Part shown: one piece after another, positions 1 to 4,166 of the stretch
Layout of the letters: each line of letters opens with the position of its first letter
Position numbering within the stretch: the stretch's first letter is position 1
From: an uncultured Collinsella sp.
GTDB taxonomy: Bacteria > Actinomycetota > Coriobacteriia > Coriobacteriales > Coriobacteriaceae
Assembly (NCBI GenBank): GCA_900557505.1
Contig: USTC01000079.1
Coordinates: 1-6,281 of the forward strand
Reading direction: 5' to 3'
Length of the DNA: 6,281 bases
Position numbers and translations under genes: made by a program
Notes under the pieces: generated by a model
Database searches by the model: none
Told to the model about the DNA's origin: nothing
The model's input: the letters and a program-made list of their open reading frames with translations, nothing else

Positions 1-66
1 TGAAATCCTGCTGAATGAGTTGGCTACCTTCAACCCGGAAATGTTGCCGACACCATCGCATTTGAG

Positions 67-91
67 AAGCCTCTTCGGAGGCTTTTTTGTT
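67..91 (+). terminator. Intrinsic terminator of the upstream transcription unit
   Basis: A perfect 7-bp stem (AAGCCTC at 67-73, GAGGCTT at 78-84) closes a TTCG loop and is followed by a T-rich run to 91. The loop-closing pair is C-G, giving the very stable cUUCGg tetraloop. It ends whatever gene lies left of the window. Only 23 nt separate it from the ATG of the phosphatase gene and I see no promoter in that gap. The phosphatase therefore probably depends on read-through or on a promoter upstream of this hairpin. Confidence 0.85.
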
Positions 92-101
92 ACCGATAGA
101 C

Positions 102-108
102 GGTGAGG
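102..108 (+). promoter_or_regulatory. Shine-Dalgarno that decides the phosphatase start
   Basis: GGTGAGG at 102-108 lies 6 nt before the ATG at 115, a good purine-rich ribosome-binding site. A possible GTG start at 103 falls inside this site and has no comparable sequence before it, so ATG 115 is preferred. Confidence 0.6.
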
Positions 109-114
109 TCCACG

Positions 115-2460
115 ATGGAAACGCTTGAGCGCAACGAGTGGGCAGACGTTGCCCAACTGGTCGAGATCACGAGCGATGCTGTCATCATCTGTGAGCTCGA
201 CGGAACCATTCTGCATGTGAATAATCGTTTGCTAGACCTGATGTGCGAGGAACGCGCTGACGTCATCGGCGGTGATGTCAAAGACGTTCTGTTCTCGTCT
301 GCCTTTGAGCGCGCGACCGAACATCGTCTGCCGTTTGAGACCGATGGCTCCGAGAGCGAGCTGATGCTCAAGCTGAGCGACGGGTCTTTTATTCCCGTCT
401 TGGTTCGCGCGGGTTCCGTTACGCCTCCGCGTATCTTTGGACGTCGTGCACCGCGTGTCCTTGTGGCGCTTCACAGCATCGAAGAGCAGTATTCCCACGA
501 TCGTCAGCTCAAACGTGCGCTATCGGAGCTTAGGGTGGCGAATAAACGCCTTTCGGGCACCCTTTCGGTCATTATGAGTACCGTGGGTTCCGATGAGCTC
601 CCCAGCTTGCTCGATACCGTTTTGAATCAGCTCGTTGGAACGCTCGATGCCTCCGGTGCGGCAATCTATTTTTCCGAGAGCGGCGGCTTTAAGCTCCGCG
701 GTGTTTCTAAGGAGCTTGAGGACAGCTATCTGCCCGAGTTTATGCCGTACGGCGCGGGCATTCCGACCTACGTGCTTCGCGAGTCGCGTGCCTGTCGCCT
801 GTCGATTCAGCAGGACCTTGAGGGCGATCGGGTCGCTTCGGGCATGTTCATGGATTTGGACAATCGTTCCAAGCACCTGCTGCGAGTGCAAGATATGCCT
901 CCATACCGCAGCGAGATCTGTCTTCCCGTGTTTTACGGCACGCAGGTCCTTGGCGTGTTGGAAGTTGGCTGGAAACGCCCCCAGGCGCCACTTGCCTATG
1001 ACGTTAACGTACTCGAGGTCATCTGCGATTATCTGTCTATTCAGCTGGTCGGCATGGCGTCGAGCTTACGTTCGCGCCGCACGGCGGAGCTTGGCCGCTC
1101 ACTCAATTTGCTGCGCGACGAACTGTTTACCTATCTCGATGATCCCGTTGCCGCTTCGCGAGCGGTGTCGACGGAAATCTGCACGGTGCTCAATTGTCAT
1201 TTCTGCCCCGTGGAATATGACGCGAGTCTTGACACCTATGTCATCGATTTTGAGGGCGGCAGTCGCGTGGCGCTACCGGGAGACCCTGAGTCGCTCTTCT
1301 TTTCCACCACCGCACCGGCTGCGCGCTTGGGGGTCGCTTCCGATGGTTTTGAGCCGTCGGTGCTGGGCGGTGCGAGTGCTGATGATCTTAAGCATGTGCG
1401 CTTGACCCGCGTCGACGAATCCATGCCTATGGGCGGATGGTTGAGGGCTCATGGCCTGCCGTGCCAGGGCCTCTATGTCGATTCCGGCTTCGAGGCGGGA
1501 CGCGTTCGCTCGGAGGGCGGCGGTCGGCGGAACAACGATGCAACCGTTCCCGCCGACGTTGCCAAGGGGCCGACGACGCGTGCCTTGCTGCTCCGTGATG
1601 GCAGCCAAGAACCAATTGACGACCTTGAATACGACTACCTGGTGCATCTGGCGCATGACTTTGAACTGATCTATGAAGGCGAGTCTCAAAAACGCGAGGA
1701 GCGCCATATCGCTCAGACCCTCCAGATCGGCATGAGAAATTCCCTGGGGGATGTTCCGGGTATCGCAACCGATTCGGTGTACCTGTCGGCCACGAACTCG
1801 GCGTTGGTCGGCGGCGATTTCTATACGCTCATCCGACTTCCCGACGACTGCGCCGTCATGATTTTGGGCGATGTGTCCGGCAAGGGCATCGAGGCGGCAT
1901 CCATGTCCGCACTCGTCAAGACGGCGCTGACGGCCTATGCCTGGGAGGGTGCGGGGCCTGCCCGTATGGCACGCTCGCTCAATAGCATGCTCATGGGCTT
2001 TTCGAGGGTCGAGACGTTTGTAACGGCGTTTATTGCCAAGATCGATCTTAAAGCGGGCCGCGCTACCTATTGCTCGGCGGGACATCCTCCCACTATGGTC
2101 ATTAGGCCGTCGTCGACGCCGCTTGGCGGTGGAGAGACCTGCGGGGGAGAAGTGGAGCTCCTTGGGTGCCAGTCGGGTGTGATCGGTGCCTTTGAGAGCA
2201 TGGTGTACGAGACGGGCGTGTTTACATTCGCTCCTGGTGACATGCTATTTATGTATACCGACGGAACGATCGAAGCACGCGATCGCTCGGGTGCTTTCTT
2301 TGGCGAGCAGCGCCTTCGTGACCTTTTGCTTTCTGTTTCGAGTGAGGGCGTATCGGGAATCTGCGGTAAGGTCTTGAGCGAGCTTGACCGCTTTACCGAG
2401 TCGGCGCTGGACGATGACATCGCGCTGGTTTCCCTTGAATTTTTACGGGGTCGTTCATAG
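115..2460 (+). CDS. PAS/GAF sensor SpoIIE/RsbU-type PP2C serine phosphatase
   Basis: This 781-residue protein is probably cytoplasmic; I see no signal peptide or membrane segment. The domains run as follows. A PAS-like domain spans about 8-120 and contains the stretch DGTILHVNNRLLDLM. A charged, probably coiled linker spans about 122-150. A GAF domain spans about 158-312. A poorly conserved GAF-like region spans about 325-520 and includes a low-complexity Gly/Arg-rich stretch. The C-terminal SpoIIE/RsbU PP2C domain spans about 524-781. The phosphatase motifs are intact: the entry helix ERHIAQTLQ, GGDFY (Asp568), GDVSGKG (Asp586), AGHPP (from 655), YTDGT (Asp716) and DDD (766-768). These acidic residues are the expected Mn/Mg ligands. 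Family knowledge: such enzymes dephosphorylate a serine on STAS anti-anti-sigma proteins in response to signals read by PAS/GAF domains. Inference: its substrate is the STAS domain of the next gene, 78 nt downstream and in the same frame. The signal and ligand cannot be told from sequence. Confidence 0.93.
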   Translation: METLERNEWADVAQLVEITSDAVIICELDGTILHVNNRLLDLMCEERADVIGGDVKDVLFSSAFERATEHRLPFETDGSESELMLKLSDGSFIPVLVRAGSVTPPRIFGRRAPRVLVALHSIEEQYSHDRQLKRALSELRVANKRLSGTLSVIMSTVGSDELPSLLDTVLNQLVGTLDASGAAIYFSESGGFKLRGVSKELEDSYLPEFMPYGAGIPTYVLRESRACRLSIQQDLEGDRVASGMFMDLDNRSKHLLRVQDMPPYRSEICLPVFYGTQVLGVLEVGWKRPQAPLAYDVNVLEVICDYLSIQLVGMASSLRSRRTAELGRSLNLLRDELFTYLDDPVAASRAVSTEICTVLNCHFCPVEYDASLDTYVIDFEGGSRVALPGDPESLFFSTTAPAARLGVASDGFEPSVLGGASADDLKHVRLTRVDESMPMGGWLRAHGLPCQGLYVDSGFEAGRVRSEGGGRRNNDATVPADVAKGPTTRALLLRDGSQEPIDDLEYDYLVHLAHDFELIYEGESQKREERHIAQTLQIGMRNSLGDVPGIATDSVYLSATNSALVGGDFYTLIRLPDDCAVMILGDVSGKGIEAASMSALVKTALTAYAWEGAGPARMARSLNSMLMGFSRVETFVTAFIAKIDLKAGRATYCSAGHPPTMVIRPSSTPLGGGETCGGEVELLGCQSGVIGAFESMVYETGVFTFAPGDMLFMYTDGTIEARDRSGAFFGEQRLRDLLLSVSSEGVSGICGKVLSELDRFTESALDDDIALVSLEFLRGRS

Positions 2461-2522
2461 ACGACGCTGGGCGGGCTGAATCCGTACGGTTGGGGAAACG
2501 AATGCATCGAGTGGGCTTTTTT

Positions 2523-2528
2523 GGGGAA
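2523..2528 (+). promoter_or_regulatory. Weak ribosome-binding site of the STAS-kinase gene
   Basis: GGGGAA at 2523-2528 lies 10 nt before the ATG at 2539, a slightly long spacing. A TTG at 2521 is in frame and would add six residues, but it has no good site ahead of it. An ATG at 2531 is out of frame and soon meets a stop. ATG 2539 is the best start. Confidence 0.45.
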
Positions 2529-2538
2529 CCATGGTCGT

Positions 2539-3285
2539 ATGAATGAGTGGAATGACATAGCGGTTTTGACGCCACCAGGCGATATCGACATCGCCACGGT
2601 GCCTGCGCTGCGTCGGCGGTTGGATGCTTTGATTGGCCGCGGCGTGCGTCGTGTCGTCATCAACTGTCAGGCTGTTAGCTTTATCGATTCTACGGGCTTG
2701 GCATTCCTGCTTACGCGCGCTCGTGAGCTTATGAGGCGAGAAGGCCTGCTTTCGCTCGTCAATGCATCAGGTGAAGTTGTTCGCTTTTTGGAGATTGCTC
2801 GTCTTGTCGATATCCTTCATGTCGTGGGGCCGGCACGGGAGTCAATTCCTGCCATTCCGGTGGGGGAGCTGCCTCGCTGGAGTAAGAGCGTTGAGGTCCG
2901 TCAGGGTATCGAGAATCTTCCATACTACCGACATCGCATCGCCGAACTCCTTGAATCGCTTCCGTTGCGCCGTGACGAGCGCTACGATGTCGCATTGGCG
3001 TCGGGGGAGGCGCTGGGTAATGCCTATGACCATGCGGGCGGTATCGGGTGCGTCCTGACGGTTCAGGCCTATGGCGATCGCGTTGTGGTTGAGGTGCTTG
3101 ATCGAGGTGCCGGCTATTCTATCGATGAAACGAGCGAACCGGTCGCATCCGAGGAACGCGGCCGTGGCATCAAGCTTATGCGTATGCTCGTCGATAACGT
3201 GGAGGTTGCTCGTCGTACGGACGGCGCCGGCACGCGCGTGCAGATGGTGAAGCTGTTTAGCGGAGCGCTGGAATCGTGTGCCTAG
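2539..3285 (+). CDS. Fused STAS anti-anti-sigma / RsbW-type HATPase protein
   Basis: This 248-residue protein combines two partners that are usually separate. Residues 1 to about 100 form a STAS domain of the RsbV/SpoIIAA type, with the signature FIDSTGLAFLL; Ser51 is the likely phosphorylation site. A linker of about 35 residues follows. From about 130 to 240 comes an HATPase_c_2 domain of the RsbW/SpoIIAB kind. Its N-box is EALGNAYDH, with Glu157 as candidate catalytic base, Asn161 and His165. The G1 box is DRGAG (Asp188) and the glycine-rich G2 box is GRGIKLM (208-214). A final GTRVQM strand completes the fold. Family knowledge: the kinase phosphorylates the STAS serine and, when it is not phosphorylated, the STAS protein sequesters the kinase away from a target. 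Inference: both reactions may occur within one chain or between copies, with the preceding phosphatase as the reversing enzyme. The output partner is not in the window. The gene is probably co-transcribed with the phosphatase, as I see no terminator between them. Confidence 0.9.
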   Translation: MNEWNDIAVLTPPGDIDIATVPALRRRLDALIGRGVRRVVINCQAVSFIDSTGLAFLLTRARELMRREGLLSLVNASGEVVRFLEIARLVDILHVVGPARESIPAIPVGELPRWSKSVEVRQGIENLPYYRHRIAELLESLPLRRDERYDVALASGEALGNAYDHAGGIGCVLTVQAYGDRVVVEVLDRGAGYSIDETSEPVASEERGRGIKLMRMLVDNVEVARRTDGAGTRVQMVKLFSGALESCA

Positions 3286-3349
3286 CCAATCGCTTTAGCG
3301 CGTTTAGCTACTAAGAACATGCGGCAGACAAGTTTTTTGAAAAAAGTAC

Positions 3350-3378
3350 TTGCGTCTTTTGGACAACTCGCGTAAATT
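3350..3378 (+). promoter_or_regulatory. Promoter of the tRNA-Gly/tRNA-Val unit
   Basis: TTGCGT (3350-3355) as -35 and TAAATT (3373-3378) as -10 are separated by exactly 17 nt. An A/T-rich stretch at 3332-3345 lies just upstream and could act as an UP element, as is common for stable-RNA promoters. The -10 is 12 nt before the tRNA-Gly 5' end, so transcription would start almost at the tRNA. The -35 box matches consensus only in TTG. Confidence 0.6.
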
Positions 3379-3390
3379 AATAACCCGCAA

Positions 3391-3466
3391 GCGGACATGG
3401 CTCAGTTGGTAGAGCACAACCTTGCCAAGGTTGGGGTCGCGGGTTCGAGCCCCGTTGTCCGCTCCA
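3391..3466 (+). tRNA. tRNA-Gly (anticodon GCC)
   Basis: This is a complete 76-nt cloverleaf. The acceptor stem is GCGGACA (3391-3397) paired with TGTCCGC (3456-3462), followed by discriminator T and an encoded CCA. The D arm is GCTC/GAGC. The anticodon stem is CAACC/GGTTG with loop TTGCCAA, placing GCC at 3424-3426. The T arm has stem GCGGG/CCCGT and loop TTCGAGC. It reads GGC and GGU glycine codons. Confidence 0.98.
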
Positions 3467-3469
3467 TTT

Positions 3470-3544
3470 GGGCGTTTAGCTCAGGGGGAGAGCGCTTCCC
3501 TGACACGGAAGAGGTCAGAAGTTCAAATCTTCTAACGCCCACCA
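3470..3544 (+). tRNA. tRNA-Val (anticodon GAC)
   Basis: This is a complete 75-nt cloverleaf starting 3 nt after tRNA-Gly. The acceptor stem is GGGCGTT (3470-3476) paired with AACGCCC (3534-3540), followed by A and an encoded CCA. The D arm is GCTC/GAGC with a short G-rich loop. The anticodon stem is CTTCC/GGAAG with loop CTGACAC, placing GAC at 3502-3504. The T arm is AGAAG/CTTCT with loop TTCAAAT. It reads GUC and GUU. The 3-nt spacing and shared flanking signals imply one precursor with tRNA-Gly. Confidence 0.98.
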
Positions 3545-3552
3545 AATGTTCG

Positions 3553-3588
3553 CAGTCCAGAGGCTTTGCTTCTGGACTGTTTTGTTTT
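3553..3588 (+). terminator. Intrinsic terminator of the tRNA unit
   Basis: A 12-bp stem pairs CAGTCCAGAGGC (3553-3564) with GCTTCTGGACTG (3568-3579), with one G-T wobble and a TTT loop. TTTTGTTTT follows at 3580-3588. It starts 8 nt after the CCA of tRNA-Val. Confidence 0.92.
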
Positions 3589-3811
3589 ATGCCGTCAAAC
3601 ATGCCAGCAAATTTTGATCCAAGGTCTGTATGCGATGGTCTTCGTATCCCGTAGGGGTGCCGGCAGATTGCATACGTCCTGGCCGAGCGTGACCGCAACA
3701 TGTTGGTCAAGCATAATCTTTTGGATTCTTTTGGCGTGAGCGGCTTGGTTTTGGTAGGATTTGTCAGCGGCTTGACTAAGGGGGTTTTATAGCTGCCATG
3801 CAGGTAGCCGT
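3589..3811. other. Gene-free stretch with a possible decayed reading frame
   Basis: No convincing gene is visible here. On the plus strand the frame starting at ATG 3589 stays open to TAG 3790-3792, apart from one internal TAG at 3652-3654. The codons after the stop look quite coding-like, including the stretch AYVLAERDRNMLVKHN, and a 30-residue piece could begin at ATG 3700, but it has no good ribosome-binding site. A 9-bp direct repeat AGCGGCTTG occurs at 3739-3747 and 3766-3774, which in this frame repeats Ser-Gly-Leu. I recognise no family. It may be the remnant of a lost gene or chance. Confidence 0.3.
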
Positions 3812-3831
3812 GTTGGTAACGTTTTACCGAC
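3812..3831. repeat. Imperfect palindrome, possible operator
   Basis: GTTGGTAA (3812-3819) and TTACCGAC (3824-3831) form an inverted repeat around CGTT, with seven exact pairs and one G-T. It lies 19 bp upstream of the TATAAT at 3851, where a regulator of that promoter could bind. It does not match the FNR or Rex consensus as I know them. It has no T-run and is not a terminator. Confidence 0.35.
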
Positions 3832-3850
3832 TTGTCAAATACCCCTCATT

Positions 3851-3856
3851 TATAAT
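3851..3856 (+). promoter_or_regulatory. Isolated TATAAT, possible upstream nrdD promoter
   Basis: A perfect -10 hexamer. No good -35 exists at 16-18 nt; the nearest candidate, TTGTCA at 3832-3837, is only 13 nt away. If used, it would start transcription near 3863, upstream of the NrdR box, and might need an activator at the palindrome just before it. Confidence 0.3.
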
Positions 3857-3893
3857 GCGTCTGCAAAATGACTAATTGCTTTGACCTGCTGAA

Positions 3894-3909
3894 ACACTAT
3901 ATGTTGTGT
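3894..3909. promoter_or_regulatory. NrdR box upstream of nrdD
   Basis: ACACTATATGTTGTGT matches the known 16-bp NrdR box (ACAC, A/T-rich centre, GTGT) almost perfectly. NrdR is the ATP-cone, zinc-ribbon repressor of ribonucleotide reductase genes. The site directly abuts the -35 hexamer of the downstream promoter. NrdR boxes usually come in pairs; a weak partner with only its left half conserved may lie at 3928-3943, over the -10. An 8-bp direct repeat TTTGACCT flanks the box at 3880-3887 and 3909-3916. Confidence 0.85.
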
Positions 3910-3939
3910 TTGACCTAAAAAAAGAATACAGGATATAGA
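3910..3939 (+). promoter_or_regulatory. Probable nrdD promoter
   Basis: TTGACC (3910-3915, five of six matches to TTGACA) and TATAGA (3934-3939) are separated by 18 nt. The start would fall near 3946, leaving a leader of about 220 nt before nrdD. The NrdR box touches its -35, so a bound repressor would block RNA polymerase. Confidence 0.55.
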
Positions 3940-3987
3940 TGCATCTTTGTCGTATGATAGATGGCGGACAGAGAACGAAGACCTTAA

Positions 3988-3999
3988 TTGCCTCTTTTG
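3988..3999 (+). promoter_or_regulatory. Anti-Shine-Dalgarno tract in the nrdD leader
   Basis: TTGCCTCTTTTG can pair with CGAAAGAGGCAA at 4151-4162 over 12 bp, ten contiguous Watson-Crick pairs (3988-3997) plus a G-U and a further G-C pair. The partner contains the whole Shine-Dalgarno of nrdD. The same tract (GCCTCT, 3990-3995) can instead pair with AGAGGC at 4045-4050. Pairing to the ribosome-binding site crosses helix A of the leader, so the two are mutually exclusive or form a pseudoknot. Confidence 0.45.
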
Positions 4000-4152
4000 A
4001 ACGTGTCCTTGAGCCGCTTGATCGGCTCCTGGGAATGTCCGCATAGAGGCTTATGGTTTATCGAGAACACAGATTGCGCGACGGCGCCGCAAGACAGGGG
4101 CAAGCCCTGCCGGGCATCGTTTGGCTCTGAAGCGCAATGAGGCTACGACGCG

Positions 4153-4159
4153 AAAGAGG
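4153..4159 (+). promoter_or_regulatory. Shine-Dalgarno of nrdD
   Basis: AAAGAGG lies 7 nt before the ATG at 4167 and fixes that start. It lies wholly inside the segment complementary to the leader tract at 3988-3999. Confidence 0.75.
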
Positions 4160-4166
4160 CAAGAGG

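Larger units (their letters stand above)
3946..4166 (+). ncRNA. Candidate structured regulatory leader of nrdD
   Basis: The predicted 5' untranslated region is far longer than translation needs and holds several helices. Helix A pairs GCGGACA (3964-3970) with TGTCCGC (4036-4042), extendable by two pairs past a bulged G. Inside it is the hairpin GAGCCG/CGGCTC (4011-4016, 4023-4028; loop CTTGAT). Helix B pairs ATTGCGC (4073-4079) with GCGCAAT (4132-4138) and encloses CAGGG/CCCTG (4095-4099, 4105-4109). A tract at 3988-3999 is complementary to the ribosome-binding site of nrdD. I checked for cobalamin-riboswitch, T-box and glycyl-tRNA-like features and found no convincing match; only the bases around 4091-4111 faintly recall a B12 box. 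The start at 3946 depends on the predicted promoter. Function is inferred from pairing only. Confidence 0.5.

Noticed and set aside
2..106. An open plus-strand frame of 34 codons ending at TGA 104-106, starting EILLNELATFNPEML
   Set aside because: The first half has coding-like codons and may be the tail of an upstream gene, but the frame runs through the terminator hairpin. Other frames stop at positions 1, 12 and 16, so the true end of the upstream gene cannot be decided from this window.
1273..2085. A 270-codon minus-strand frame inside the phosphatase gene, and a 256-codon plus-strand frame at 635-1405
   Set aside because: Both overlap well-supported domain coding and give compositions without domains. 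They are shadows.
3331..3348. A terminator hairpin after the STAS-kinase gene
   Set aside because: The T6-G-A6 run would have a one-base loop and no GC stem. It fits better as the A/T-rich element upstream of the tRNA promoter.
3397..3654. An 85-codon plus-strand frame across the tRNAs, and a 102-codon minus-strand frame at 3402-3710
   Set aside because: Both run through two certain tRNA genes and a terminator.
3964..4042. A tRNA-Gly-like acceptor stem (GCGGACA/TGTCCGC) identical to that of the tRNA at 3391-3466
   Set aside because: The two arms are complementary by definition, so only one 7-mer is shared. The interior lacks a T-loop, an anticodon arm and CCA, so it is not a tRNA or T-box.
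3850..4044. A 64-codon minus-strand frame in the nrdD upstream region
   Set aside because: It overlaps the NrdR box, promoter and leader helices, has no visible ribosome-binding site, and resembles nothing I know.
4026..4116. A cobalamin riboswitch upstream of nrdD
   Set aside because: The segment around 4091-4111 faintly resembles a B12 box, but the conserved core elements expected upstream are absent.
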